A DNA stretch of 64,000 bases from Streptomyces sp. FIT100 (GCF_024584805.1 NZ_CP075715.1:3406026-3470025), one strand, 5' to 3'; shown: positions 48,512-57,398, numbered from the stretch's first letter. Numbers and translations: made by a program. The notes: generated from the sequence alone by a model not told the origin.

Positions 48512-50212
48512 TCACAGCAGCCCTTCCGGCACATCCACGTGGCGTGCCCGCAGCCACTCCCCCACCCCCTTCCCCTGCGCGTCGAAGCGCGCCTGCGCCG
48601 CCACGCCCTCCCCCAGCAGCCCCTGGACCACGAAGTTCAGCGCCCGCAGGTTGGGCAGGACGTGCCGTACGACGCCCAGTTCCGCGGTCTCGGGCAGGAG
48701 TTCGCGGAAGCGGTCCACGGTCAGCTCGTGTGCGAGCCACCGCCACGCCTCCTCCGTCCGCACCCATACGCCGACGTTCACGTCCCCGCCCTTGTCGCCG
48801 CTGCGGGCGCCCGCGACCAGGCCGAGCGGTGCGCGCCGCACCGGCCCGCCCGACGGGTACGGCTCGGGCAGGGCCGGCTCGGGGACCGGCTCCAGCGGCC
48901 GGGTGGCCACCGCCGCAGGGACGGTGGTCCGTGATCCGTCCGGCAGTACGGCGATGTGCTGCACCGACGCCGCGTCGACGTACGCCGCCTCGAAGACCCC
49001 GTACGGCGCGCCCTTCCCGGGCGGCGCCGTGACATGGAAGCCGGGGTAGCTGCCGAGCGCGAGCTCGATCGCCGCGCCGCTGACGACCCGGCCCACGGCC
49101 TGCGCGTCCGGGTCCCGCACGACCAGGCGCAGCAGCGCGCTCGCCGTCTCCTGCGTGCCGGCGTCCGGCCGGTCGGTGCGGGCGAGCTCCCAGCGGACGT
49201 CCTGGGGGCGGGACTCGGCCCGTACGAAGGCGTCCTCCACCTGTCCCCGTACCAGCTGCGCCTTCGCCTCCACGTCGAGCCCGGTCAGCACGAACACGAC
49301 CTCGTTGCGCCAGCCGCCCAGCCTGCTGAGCCCGGTCTTGAGCGTGGGGGGCGGGGCCTCGCCGCGCACGGCCGGGATGCGGACGCGGTCCGGCCCGTCC
49401 TGCGCCGGCCGCACGGAGTCGAGGCGGGCGGTGGTGTCGGGGCCGGCGTAGCGGGCGCCGGCCGTCTCGTAGAGCAGTTGTGCGGTGACCGTGCCGACGT
49501 CGACGAACCCGCCGGTGCCGTCGTGCTTGGTGATGACGGACGAGCCGTCGGCGTGCAGCTCGGCGACCGGGAAGCCGGGGCGCCGAAGGCGGGCCGTGTC
49601 GTGCCCGGGACCGGTGGAGAAGGCGTAGTTCCCGCCCGTGGCCTGTGTGCCGCACTCCAGCACGTGCCCGGCGATCATCGCGCCCGCGAGCTTGTCGTAC
49701 TCCTGCGGCCGCCAGCCGAAGTGCCACTGCGCGGGGCCGGTGACGAGGGCCGCGTCCGTGACCCGGCCGGTGACGACGACGTCCGCTCCGGCGTGCAGGC
49801 AGGCCGCGATCCCGCCGCCGCCGAGGTAGGCGTTGGCGGCGAGCGCGCCCGGGAAGCGGGCGGTGAGGTCGTCGCCCTCGACGTGTGCGACCCGTACGGG
49901 CACGCCGGCCCGGTCGGCGAGCGTGCGTACGGCGTCGGCCAGCCCGGCGGGGTTGAGCCCGCCCGCGTTGGCGACGATCCGCACCCCGCGCTCGTGCGCG
50001 AGCCCGAGGCACTCCTCCAGCTGCCGCAGGAACGTCTTGGCGTAGCCGAGGCGCGGGTCCTTCGCCCGGTCGCGGCCGAGGATGAGCATGGTCAGCTCGG
50101 CGAGGTAGTCACCGGTGAGGACGTCCAGCGGGCCGCCGGTGAGCATCTCGCGCATCGCGTCGAAGCGGTCGCCGTAGAAGCCGGAGGCGTTGCCGATGCG
50201 CAGGGGCCGCAC
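48512..50212 (-). CDS. AtuA-like acyclic terpene utilization protein (DUF1446)
   Basis: A 566-aa protein: N-terminal DUF1446/AtuA region (IGNASGFYGDRFDAMREML, NAGGLNPAGLADAVRTLADR, GGNYAFSTGPGHD) and a C-terminal AtuA-like domain (RRAPLGLVAGARSGDKGGDV, VGVWVRTEEAWRWLAHELTV). AtuA is required for citronellol/geraniol catabolism in Pseudomonas; its chemistry is unclear. Presence here suggests the operon degrades an acyclic terpenoid or similar beta-methyl-branched acid. GTG at 50212 lies three bases after the upstream stop. Confidence 0.92.
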   Translation of the reverse strand: MRPLRIGNASGFYGDRFDAMREMLTGGPLDVLTGDYLAELTMLILGRDRAKDPRLGYAKTFLRQLEECLGLAHERGVRIVANAGGLNPAGLADAVRTLADRAGVPVRVAHVEGDDLTARFPGALAANAYLGGGGIAACLHAGADVVVTGRVTDAALVTGPAQWHFGWRPQEYDKLAGAMIAGHVLECGTQATGGNYAFSTGPGHDTARLRRPGFPVAELHADGSSVITKHDGTGGFVDVGTVTAQLLYETAGARYAGPDTTARLDSVRPAQDGPDRVRIPAVRGEAPPPTLKTGLSRLGGWRNEVVFVLTGLDVEAKAQLVRGQVEDAFVRAESRPQDVRWELARTDRPDAGTQETASALLRLVVRDPDAQAVGRVVSGAAIELALGSYPGFHVTAPPGKGAPYGVFEAAYVDAASVQHIAVLPDGSRTTVPAAVATRPLEPVPEPALPEPYPSGGPVRRAPLGLVAGARSGDKGGDVNVGVWVRTEEAWRWLAHELTVDRFRELLPETAELGVVRHVLPNLRALNFVVQGLLGEGVAAQARFDAQGKGVGEWLRARHVDVPEGLL

Positions 50213-50215
50213 GCG

Positions 50216-51004
50216 TCACGCCCCCTTGGGCGGGCGGCCCGCACCCGCCGGTCCCGCGAAGGACTGCGCGATGTCCAGCCACCGGTCGGCTTCCGCGCCC
50301 TCGGCCCGCACGGCGAGGTCGTCGCGGTGCGCGCGCTGGGTGACCAGCAGGCAGAAGTCCAGTGCGGGCCCGGTGATCCTCTGGGCGGCGTCCTCGGGCC
50401 CGTACGTCCAGCTCTCCCCGGCAGGCCCGGTGAGCTCCACCCGGAACTCCTCCTTCGGCGCCTCGATGCCGCGCACGAAGTAGGCGTAGTCGCGGGCGCG
50501 CACCCCGATGTGGGCGATGTGCCGCAGCCGTGCGGTCGGTTCGCGTACGGCGCCGAGCGCGTCGGCCACGTCCTGGCCGTGCGCCCAGGTCTCCATGAGC
50601 CGTGCGGTGGCCATCGACGTGGCGCCCATCGGCGGCCCGTACCAGGGGAACCGGGCTCCGGCGGGCGCGGTGCGCAGGGCGTCCTGGAGCCGGTCGCGGC
50701 CGACGCGCCAGCGGGCGAGCAGCTCGCGGGGCGGCTGCTCCGCGCCGGCGTCGGCGGCCCGGTCGACGAAGGAGCCGGGCGCGGCGAGGGCCCGCTCCGT
50801 CTCCTTCGCGAACGCCGCGGCGTCGGTGACGGCGAGCAGCGCGACCTCGTCGGTCCAGGCGAGGTGGGCGATCTGGTGGGCGACGGTCCAGCCGAGCGCG
50901 GGCGTCGCGACCGCCCACCGCCCGGCGTTCAACCCGGCGACGAGGCCGTCGAGTTCCTCGCTCTCCGCACGCAAGTCGTCGAGTACGACGGCGGGGTCGG
51001 ACAC
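50216..51004 (-). CDS. TIGR03084/MDMPI-family metal-binding protein
   Basis: A 262-aa helical DinB/MDMPI-fold protein. ALGWTVAHQIAHLAWTDEVA carries the first His ligand, METWAHGQDVADALG the second, with a C-terminal domain (EEFRVELTGPAGESWTYGPE). Family TIGR03084 is found in actinobacterial AtuA operons; function unknown, possibly mycothiol-dependent. First gene of the operon. GTG 51004 follows GGGGAG with six-base spacing. The palindromic operator lies 60 bp upstream. Confidence 0.9.
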   Translation of the reverse strand: MSDPAVVLDDLRAESEELDGLVAGLNAGRWAVATPALGWTVAHQIAHLAWTDEVALLAVTDAAAFAKETERALAAPGSFVDRAADAGAEQPPRELLARWRVGRDRLQDALRTAPAGARFPWYGPPMGATSMATARLMETWAHGQDVADALGAVREPTARLRHIAHIGVRARDYAYFVRGIEAPKEEFRVELTGPAGESWTYGPEDAAQRITGPALDFCLLVTQRAHRDDLAVRAEGAEADRWLDIAQSFAGPAGAGRPPKGA

Positions 51005-51063
51005 GGTGCGCTCCCCTCGGGACACGGCGTGGTGTCCCGGAGCATGGCAGTGCGCACAGAAAC

Positions 51064-51081
51064 AAGCAAGCGTGCTTGCTT
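51064..51081. promoter_or_regulatory. TetR-type operator AAGCAAGC-GT-GCTTGCTT
   Basis: A perfect 8-bp inverted repeat with a 2-bp spacer, ahead of the first gene of the acyl-CoA operon and 13 bp before the DMT-transporter stop. Its form matches operators of TetR regulators of acyl-CoA dehydrogenase and branched-chain operons. The operon's own TetR at 41133 is the natural candidate. Confidence 0.65.
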
Positions 51082-51093
51082 TGCTTTCCCGCT

Positions 51094-52086
51094 CTACTTT
51101 CCCGATACTCCCGCCGCCTGGGTCCTCACGGCACCCATGCTGGCCGCGACGACGAGCGCGATCGCGGCCGCGTCGGCGGCGGAGAGCGCCTGGTGCAGGA
51201 TGAGGAATCCCGCCGTGGCCGCTATCGCGGGCTCCAGACTCATCAGGACCGCGAAGGTCGGGGCCGGCAGCCGGCGCAGGGCGAGCAGCTCCAGCGTGTA
51301 CGGCAGGACGGACGACATCAGCGCGACCGCGAGGCCGAGTCCGATCGTGGACGGCACGAGCAGCTTGTCCCCCGCCTCGACGATGCCGAACGGCAGGCTG
51401 AGCAGCGCGCCGACCGCCATGGCGAGGGCGAGCCCGTCGGCCTGCGGGAAGCGGCGCCCGGTGCGGGCGCTGAAGACGATGTACGTGGCCCACATCGCGC
51501 CCGCGCCGAGCGCGAAGGCGGCGCCCACGGGGTCGAGCCGGTCGAAGCCGCCGCCGCTCAGCAGCACGACGCCGCCGAGCGCGAGTCCGGCCCACAGCAC
51601 ATTGATCAGCCGCCGCGACACGATGACGGAGAGCGCGAGCGGTCCGAGCACCTCCAGGGTGACGGCGGCGCCCAGCGGGATACGGTCCGCGGCCTGGTAG
51701 AAGAGCATGTTCATACCGCTCATGGCGGCGCCGAAGGCGAGGACGGTGCCCCAGTCGGCGCGCGAGTGGCCGCGCAGCCGCGGCCGGCAGACCAGCAGCA
51801 GCACGAGGGCGGCGAGCACGAGCCGCAGTGTGACGACACCGAGCGCGCCCGCGCGGGGCATCAGCAGCACCGCGACAGCGGCGCCGAACTGCACCGAGAG
51901 TCCGCCCGCGACGACGAGCGCGACGGGCCCGAGCGGGTGCCCCCCGCGCCGTGCGCGCCCACCGCCGTCGGGTGCGCCCACCGCGTCGGGCAGCGCGCCT
52001 GCGGCTTCGGGCAGGGCGACGACGGAGGCGGCCGCCTGCTCGGCGCCGGCACTCGCGTGCGCACTCGCACCACGGGACCCGCTCAC
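51094..52086 (-). CDS. EamA/RhtA-family DMT-superfamily transporter
   Basis: A 330-aa membrane protein with about ten helices in two EamA halves (LVVAGGLSVQFGAAVAVLLM, TLRLVLAALVLLLV, AVTLEVLGPLALSVI, AFALGAGAMWATYIVF). After a 45-residue Ala/Gly-rich N-terminus the pattern matches RhtA threonine/homoserine exporters. It could export amino acids or related metabolites. GTG 52086 has GAGGGTGG upstream. It precedes the acyl-CoA operon on the same strand with 89 bp between, containing the TetR operator, so it is probably a separate transcript. Confidence 0.93.
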   Translation of the reverse strand: MSGSRGASAHASAGAEQAAASVVALPEAAGALPDAVGAPDGGGRARRGGHPLGPVALVVAGGLSVQFGAAVAVLLMPRAGALGVVTLRLVLAALVLLLVCRPRLRGHSRADWGTVLAFGAAMSGMNMLFYQAADRIPLGAAVTLEVLGPLALSVIVSRRLINVLWAGLALGGVVLLSGGGFDRLDPVGAAFALGAGAMWATYIVFSARTGRRFPQADGLALAMAVGALLSLPFGIVEAGDKLLVPSTIGLGLAVALMSSVLPYTLELLALRRLPAPTFAVLMSLEPAIAATAGFLILHQALSAADAAAIALVVAASMGAVRTQAAGVSGK

Positions 52087-52448
52087 GGTTTCCACCCTCA
52101 GCCTCTCGTCCACCCGATTAAACTTCGAGTCCAAAATACTGGACCCGTTGCACCTCGGTCCACTCGGGCCCACACCTCGGCCCACGCCTCGGTCGCCCTT
52201 GCTCCCCAGTTCACGCTACGGCCGGTGCGCGCCCACGGTGCCGGTCCACCTCCCTTGGCGCTGGACGGCGCCGCACCCGGCGGCGGGGGCGCCGGCCGTG
52301 CCGGCGCGCGAGCCGAGCGAGCGGGGCCGAGCGAGCAGGGCCGACCCCGTCCGCGACCCGTACGCACGAGCAAAGCGCAGGAGACCGGCGGTCGTCCGCC
52401 GGTCTCCTGTGTGCTGCGGGTGGTGCGACTGCTCCGCGGATCAGCGAA
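52087..52448. other. 360-bp intergenic region
   Basis: Contains the DMT-gene promoter with an inverted repeat GTCCA-AAATAC-TGGAC (52129-52144), a lower-GC ATTAAACTTCG stretch, and the terminator at 52378-52409. No coding frame is supported. Confidence 0.55.
52378..52409. terminator. Perfect 14-bp-stem terminator
   Basis: CAGGAGACCGGCGG (52378-52391), a TCGT loop and the exact complement (52396-52409) make an extremely stable hairpin 40 bp past the PepSY stop on the minus strand. Confidence 0.85.
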
Positions 52449-52991
52449 TCAGTCGTCGTAGTGGTCGTCGACATCGGCGACGGCCACCACGGGCCGGGCG
52501 TCCGCCGCCGGGTGCGTCCTCGCGTCGACGACGAGGTCGTGCTCGCGGCCCGCGGCGTCGCGGACCTCGACGTCCCAGCGGTAGCGGCCGTCGTCCTCGC
52601 TGAAGTCGATGGAGGTGACCTTGCCGGGTACCGCCTTGAGCGCGGCCGCCGCGGCCTGCCCGGCGGTGGTCTTGGCGCTGCGCAGGGCCCCGCGGTCGCC
52701 GTTGTCGCCGTCCCGGTCGAGGGCGACGTGGCGGACCGTGCCGTCGGGGCGGACGACGATGTCGTACCAGCGGTTGTCCTTGCCGAGGACGTCGACCTCC
52801 CAGCCGCGGGAGTGGTCGGCGCGGTCGACGGAGTCCACGACGCCGGGAACCTTCTTCAGCGCGGCCGCCGCGGCCTCGGCGGCGGTGACACCATTCGGCG
52901 CGGCCACGGGGGCGGGGGCCGCGGAGGCGTAGCCGATCCCGCCGACGAGGGCGGCGGCGGCGACGGTCCCGATGACGAAAGTGCGCTTCAT
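52449..52991 (-). CDS. Secreted double-PepSY-domain protein
   Basis: A 180-aa protein with an N-terminal signal (MKRTFVIGTVAAAALVGGIG; cleavage near ASAAPA) and two PepSY repeats of about 65 residues each (AAAAALKKVPGVVDSVDRAD...WEVDVL and AAAALKAVPGKVTSIDFSED...WDVEV). PepSY domains modulate peptidases or interact with envelope sensors. It is divergent from a two-component system, with shared direct repeats, so it is probably a regulated target or accessory sensor. An acidic Asp/His tail (VADVDDHYDD) could bind metal. Confidence 0.92.
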   Translation of the reverse strand: MKRTFVIGTVAAAALVGGIGYASAAPAPVAAPNGVTAAEAAAAALKKVPGVVDSVDRADHSRGWEVDVLGKDNRWYDIVVRPDGTVRHVALDRDGDNGDRGALRSAKTTAGQAAAAALKAVPGKVTSIDFSEDDGRYRWDVEVRDAAGREHDLVVDARTHPAADARPVVAVADVDDHYDD

Positions 52992-53053
52992 GGTGTTTCT
53001 CCCTTGTGCTGTCGTACGGGTGGTTTCGACGGGATTCACTGTGCGGGAGCGAA

Positions 53054-53071
53054 CCTGAAGGCATCCTGAAG
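53054..53071. promoter_or_regulatory. CCTGAAG direct repeats, 11-bp spacing
   Basis: CCTGAAG occurs at 53054-53060 and 53065-53071 in the 104-bp region between the divergent PepSY gene and response-regulator gene. Tandem direct repeats with about one helical-turn spacing are typical sites for OmpR-family regulators, so autoregulation and PepSY control are likely. Confidence 0.6.
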
Positions 53072-53095
53072 ATTCCCTTTTGAGATAATTCGTTC

Positions 53096-53770
53096 ATGCG
53101 CCTGCTGATCGTGGAGGATGAGAAGCGGCTCGCCCAGTCCCTGGCCGCGGGACTGACCGCCGAGGGCTACGACGTGGACGTGGTGCACGACGGCCTGGAC
53201 GGCCTGGGCAAGGCGGCCGCCGGCGGCTACGACCTGATCGTCCTCGACGTCATGCTCCCCGGCATGGACGGCTTCCGGGTGTGCCGCACCCTGCGCGGCG
53301 CAGGCGACGACGTACCGATCCTGATGCTCACGGCCATGGACGGGGAGTACGACGAGGCCGAGGGCCTGGACACCGGCGCCGACGACTACCTCACCAAACC
53401 GTTCTCGTACGTCGTGCTCAACGCCCGGATCAAGGCGCTGCTGCGCCGGCACGGCCGCACCGAGCCCCCGTCCGTCCTCACCGTCGGCGGCCTGACGGTG
53501 GACACCGCGGCCCGACGGGTCCACCGGGACGGCACCGAAGTCGTGCTCACGGCCAGGGAGTTCGCCGTACTGGAGGATCTGGCGCAGCAGCCCGGCACGG
53601 CCCTCAGCAAGCGCGACATCCTCGACCACATCTGGGACAGCGCCTACGACGGCGATCCCAACATCGTCGAGGTCTACATCAGTGCCCTGCGCCGCAAGCT
53701 CGGCGCGGCGTACATCCAGACCGTACGCGGCACCGGATACCGGCTGGTCGAACCGAGGCGCGAACCATGA
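53096..53770 (+). CDS. OmpR-family response regulator
   Basis: A 224-aa regulator. Receiver domain: acidic pocket LLIVEDEKRL, phosphoacceptor Asp in LIVLDVMLPGMDGF (Asp about 51), Thr/Ala MLTAMDGEYDEAE, and Lys in YLTKPFSY. DNA-binding winged helix at about 130-222 (AREFAVLEDLAQQPGTALSK, VYISALRRKLG, VRGTGYRLVEP). Partners with the adjacent histidine kinase; the PepSY gene is the likely divergent target. Confidence 0.96.
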   Translation: MRLLIVEDEKRLAQSLAAGLTAEGYDVDVVHDGLDGLGKAAAGGYDLIVLDVMLPGMDGFRVCRTLRGAGDDVPILMLTAMDGEYDEAEGLDTGADDYLTKPFSYVVLNARIKALLRRHGRTEPPSVLTVGGLTVDTAARRVHRDGTEVVLTAREFAVLEDLAQQPGTALSKRDILDHIWDSAYDGDPNIVEVYISALRRKLGAAYIQTVRGTGYRLVEPRREP

Positions 53771-53780
53771 AGCACGAAAC

Positions 53781-55220
53781 ATGAAGCGCAAACTGGCCTC
53801 CGTACGGGCCAGGACCACCATCGCCGCCACCGCCGTCGTCACCGCGGCGCTGGTCGCGGCCGGGATCGCCGTACTGCTGGTGCTGCGCTCGAACCTCACC
53901 GGCGAGGCCGACCGCCTCGCCGACGAGGCCGCACGCCAGGTCGCCGTCCAGATCGCGGCAGGGGCCCCGTACGGCGAACTGCGCCTGCCGGACGGCGAGG
54001 ACAACCCGGTGCAGGTCGTGGACCGGGACGGCCGGCTGCTCGCGGCGACCCCCGGTCTGACGCGGATCAGCGGTACGGGCGTCCCCGGCGTCACCCCCGT
54101 GCCGCCTCCGCCGTCGGACAGGGACGACGACAGCGATGCCGACGACCCGCGCGCCGGCCAGGTCGGCAAGGACGTGTGGCACGGCGCGGGCAGCGCCACG
54201 GTCGACGGCGAGACGCACCCGTACCGCTTCGCCAGGATCGAGGCCACCGACCCGCGCGACGAGACCGTCCTCGTCTACGCGGGCGCACCCCTCGACGCGG
54301 GCGAGGACGCGCTGCACGCCGCGGGCGCCGCCATGCTCACCGGACTTCCGGTCCTGCTCGCCGTGGTCGCGGGGTCCACCTGGCGGGTCACCCGCCGCGC
54401 CCTGCGCCCCGTCGAGGCGATCCGCGCCGAAATGGCCGCGATCACCGCCTCCCAGGACCTGAGCAGACGCGTCCCCCAGCCCGACTCCCACGACGAGGTC
54501 GCACGGCTCGCCCGGACGACCAACGACACACTGGCCGCGCTGGAACAGTCCGTCCTGCGCCAGCGGCGCTTCGTGGCCGACGCCTCGCACGAACTGCGCA
54601 GCCCCATCGCCTCCCTGCGCACCCAGCTCGAGGTCGGCGCCGCCCACCCGCACCTCCTCGACATCGAGGGGGCGGTCGCGGACACCGTCCGGCTGCAGCA
54701 GCTCGCCGCCGATCTGCTGCTCCTGGCCCGGCTGGAGGCGGGCGAGCGGCTCCGCGTCACCCCCGTCGACCTCAGCGCCCTGGTCCGTACGGAACTCTCA
54801 CGGCGCACGGGCGACCGCCACCCCGTCCACGCCCACATCGAGGACGGCGTCGAGGTGCTCGGCTCCCGCGGACACCTGGCACGGGTGGTCGGCAACCTCG
54901 TCGACAACGCACAGCGCCACACCCGCACGGCGGTGACGGTCTCGGTACGCGGGAACGGCACCCGGGCCGTCGTCGAGGTGGCCGACGACGGCGACGGCGT
55001 ACCGGAGTCCGAGCGCGAGCGGATCTTCCAGCCCTTCGTACGCCTCGACGAGGCCCGCAGCCGCGACGACGGCGGCGCCGGCCTGGGCCTCGCCCTCGCC
55101 CGCGACATCGCCGTCCGCCACGGCGGCACCGTGACGGTCCACACCGCCGACCCGAACGGCGCGCTCTTCGCACTGCGGCTGCCTGCGCCTGCGCAGGGTC
55201 CTGGCGAACGCCCTGCCTAG
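53781..55220 (+). CDS. Sensor histidine kinase
   Basis: A 479-aa kinase. First transmembrane helix about 12-40 (TIAATAVVTAALVAAGIAVL), an extracytoplasmic domain of about 140 residues with a Pro/Asp-rich stretch, and second helix about 175-195 (AMLTGLPVLLAVVAGSTW). HAMP (RALRPVEAIRAEMAAI) follows, then DHp H-box FVADASHELRSPIASLR and HATPase N-box NLVDNAQRH, G1 DDGDGVPE and G2 GGAGLGLALA. ATG 53781 begins 10 bp after the regulator stop. Its 3' end overlaps the convergent HAD gene by 4 bp. The ligand is unknown. Confidence 0.95.
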   Translation: MKRKLASVRARTTIAATAVVTAALVAAGIAVLLVLRSNLTGEADRLADEAARQVAVQIAAGAPYGELRLPDGEDNPVQVVDRDGRLLAATPGLTRISGTGVPGVTPVPPPPSDRDDDSDADDPRAGQVGKDVWHGAGSATVDGETHPYRFARIEATDPRDETVLVYAGAPLDAGEDALHAAGAAMLTGLPVLLAVVAGSTWRVTRRALRPVEAIRAEMAAITASQDLSRRVPQPDSHDEVARLARTTNDTLAALEQSVLRQRRFVADASHELRSPIASLRTQLEVGAAHPHLLDIEGAVADTVRLQQLAADLLLLARLEAGERLRVTPVDLSALVRTELSRRTGDRHPVHAHIEDGVEVLGSRGHLARVVGNLVDNAQRHTRTAVTVSVRGNGTRAVVEVADDGDGVPESERERIFQPFVRLDEARSRDDGGAGLGLALARDIAVRHGGTVTVHTADPNGALFALRLPAPAQGPGERPA

Positions 55221-55876
55221 GCCCGCACGGCCCCCAGCAGCGCCGGCAGCCGGCGCATGTCGTCGAACACCACCGTGCCCGGCCCCTCCAGCCGGCCCGC
55301 CGGAGTCAGCCCGCCGCAGTACCCGAAGGCCCGCATCCCGGCGGCACGGGCGGCCTGCACACCGTACGCACTGTCCTCGACCACGGCACACCGGTCCGGG
55401 TCCACCCCCATGGAGCGGGCGGCGTGCAGGAAGAGATCCGGGGCGGGCTTGCCCCGGGACACGTCGGCGGCGCTGAAGACGCGGCCCTCGAAGCGCTCGG
55501 TCAGCGCGGTGAGTTGCAGGCTGTTCCGGATGGCGTCGTGATCGCCGTTCGAGGCCACGCAGAACGGCGCGGTGAGGGCGTCCAGCGCCTCCGCGACGCC
55601 GTCGACGGCGGTCAGTCCGGCGGCCAGGGCCTCCTCGTACAGATGCTCGTACTGCCGCTGCCAGCCCTTCTCGAGGCGCCGCCCGAGGCGTTCCTCGACG
55701 GCCGCCGTATAGACCTCGGTCGACGACCCCACGAAGAGCTCCACGATCTCGGCCTCGGTGAAGCCGCACCCGAGCTCGCCGGTGATCACGGCGTCGACCT
55801 TGACGCATATCCGCTCGCTGTCGACGAGGACGCCGTCGCAGTCGAAGATGACCAGTTCCACAGGGGGCGATGTCAT
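55217..55876 (-). CDS. HAD-family phosphatase (beta-phosphoglucomutase-like)
   Basis: A 219-aa HAD hydrolase: motif I VIFDCDGVLVDSE (nucleophile Asp, general acid Asp), cap domain helices (EIVELFVGSSTEVYTAAVEE), motif II PFCVASNGD, motif III Lys in RGKPAPDLFL, motif IV VVEDSAYGV. Similar to small-sugar-phosphate phosphatases (Gph/YqaB type). Convergent with the histidine-kinase gene with a 4-bp overlap of stops. ATG 55876 is used; the frame extends slightly upstream without a clear ribosome site. Confidence 0.94.
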   Translation of the reverse strand: MTSPPVELVIFDCDGVLVDSERICVKVDAVITGELGCGFTEAEIVELFVGSSTEVYTAAVEERLGRRLEKGWQRQYEHLYEEALAAGLTAVDGVAEALDALTAPFCVASNGDHDAIRNSLQLTALTERFEGRVFSAADVSRGKPAPDLFLHAARSMGVDPDRCAVVEDSAYGVQAARAAGMRAFGYCGGLTPAGRLEGPGTVVFDDMRRLPALLGAVRA

Positions 55877-55905
55877 GAGCGGCAGCTTACGGACCGCCCC
55901 GCGGT

Positions 55906-56697
55906 TCACCCCGCGGTTCGATCCGGCGTGAACTCGTAGCGCAGTTCATAGAGATGCCCCGCCTTCACCATCACGGTGGCCTCGATCGGGCGATCGCCGT
56001 CGCTGCGGACGACCCGAAGCGTGCGCAGCACAGGCAGGTTCCCTGGAAGGACGAGGGCCACGCACTGATCCTGGGTGGGCACGCGCGCCGATACGTGATC
56101 CACACTCACGCGCGGCGGAAACCCGAGCTCGGCCAGCAGCGCGGGCGTTCCGCCTTGAATCTTGCGGCGCTGCGCGATGGGGGTGCCGTGGGCGATGTCC
56201 GTCGGGTAGTACGACGCGACCAGCTCGGCCGGCTCGTCATCGAGGGTGAGGAGCTGACGCCGCAGCAAGGCGGTTGCCCCCTCTGGGAGACCCAGGGCTG
56301 CCGACACGTCGGCAGGCGGGACCACCTCGGCCACTTCCAGCAGTGTGCTGCGCGCCCGTACGCCGTTCCGCCCTTCCTCCGTGAGCCATCGGTACGGCTC
56401 CCCCGCGTGCGCGGGTGCCATGTACGCGGCCGGGCGCATGGTCCGCTGCCGATGCTCGCGCACGGTGACAGCCGCCCCCGCGCGCCCGACGACCAGCCGT
56501 TCGTCCTTGAGCAACTGGAGTGCCTTCTGCACAGTGGCGCTGGACGCGTCGAAGCGCCCCTTGAGCTGTGCGGTCGAGGGAAGGCTGGCACCCGGCGCCA
56601 GGTCGCCGCACATGATCTCGTCCCGCAGATCGGCGGCGATCCGTTCATGCAGGGGGCGGCGGTCGAACGCGCCGGTGTCGGTGCGGGGCACGGTCAT
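55906..56697 (-). CDS. GntR-family (HutC subgroup) transcriptional regulator
   Basis: A 263-aa regulator. N-terminal winged helix (LRDEIMCGDLAPGASLPSTA, SSATVQKALQLLKDERLVVG) and C-terminal UTRA ligand-binding domain (LLRRQLLTLDDEPAELVASY, THLYELRYEF-like end). Its ATG overlaps the stop of the upstream UTRA-only gene by 4 bp, so it is coupled to it. UTRA domains sense small ligands. The target genes are not evident; no metabolic operon adjoins. Confidence 0.94.
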   Translation of the reverse strand: MTVPRTDTGAFDRRPLHERIAADLRDEIMCGDLAPGASLPSTAQLKGRFDASSATVQKALQLLKDERLVVGRAGAAVTVREHRQRTMRPAAYMAPAHAGEPYRWLTEEGRNGVRARSTLLEVAEVVPPADVSAALGLPEGATALLRRQLLTLDDEPAELVASYYPTDIAHGTPIAQRRKIQGGTPALLAELGFPPRVSVDHVSARVPTQDQCVALVLPGNLPVLRTLRVVRSDGDRPIEATVMVKAGHLYELRYEFTPDRTAG

Positions 56698-57236
56698 CCG
56701 ATCCTGATCTCGTAGCGGAGGCGCTGGCGATGGGCGGGCATGGTCATGAGATCCAACTGGATCGGACGGTCCTCGGCGTCCAGGGTGAGCCGGCTCAGCC
56801 GGAGTACGGGCTCGTCCGGGTCGATGCGGAGGGTTTCGCACTCTCCGGCGCTGGGTGCCCGGGCCGTCACGTCCTCCCGTACGCGTACTCCGACATGACC
56901 CAGTTCGGCGAGCAACGTGACCGCTCCACCGCGGATCTTGGCCGTACCGGCCAGCCGGGTGCCACGGGCGATTCGCACGGGATAGAACGTGTCAGTCAAC
57001 TCGCATGGCTCGCCATCGAGTTCGATCACACGGCGACGCACGACCACCAGCTCACCCCCGGACACCCCGAGCAGTTCCGCCACGGCCGGCGGAGCGGGCA
57101 CTTCCCCGGCATGGGTGATGCGCTGGGTCCCCTTGCGCCCCTGGGCAGCAGCCTCGTCGCTCCAGGCATCGCCCCGCCCCTGCGGGCGCGGCGTGAGGTA
57201 GGGCAGCGAGGTGCTGACCCAGTCGCTGCTGCTCAT
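56694..57236 (-). CDS. UTRA-domain protein without DNA-binding domain
   Basis: A 180-aa protein consisting almost wholly of a UTRA domain (VPAPPAVAELLGVSGGELVV, CELTDTFYPVRIARGTRLAG, LRLSRLTLDAEDRPIQLDLM) after a 40-residue N-terminus. The winged helix of GntR regulators is missing; there is no frame upstream that would supply it. It is coupled to a complete GntR-UTRA regulator, suggesting a heterodimerising, ligand-binding modulator. ATG 57236 has GGAGG upstream. Family-wide such DNA-binding-less UTRA proteins occur in Streptomyces next to HATPase genes. Confidence 0.9.
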   Translation of the reverse strand: MSSSDWVSTSLPYLTPRPQGRGDAWSDEAAAQGRKGTQRITHAGEVPAPPAVAELLGVSGGELVVVRRRVIELDGEPCELTDTFYPVRIARGTRLAGTAKIRGGAVTLLAELGHVGVRVREDVTARAPSAGECETLRIDPDEPVLRLSRLTLDAEDRPIQLDLMTMPAHRQRLRYEIRIG

Positions 57237-57398
57237 GGTGTCCTCCAAAACGGCCCGCGAACTTCCGTCTGTGCGCTGCTTCGTACCGTAGGCGACTCAC
57301 TCTAAGTCCCCACTCCTGGCCCAACCTTGCCACCTTTCGCGAATAGCAGTACGGTCCTCGCATTCGATCAACCTGCTCACTCAAGGCGGTGCTTCACT

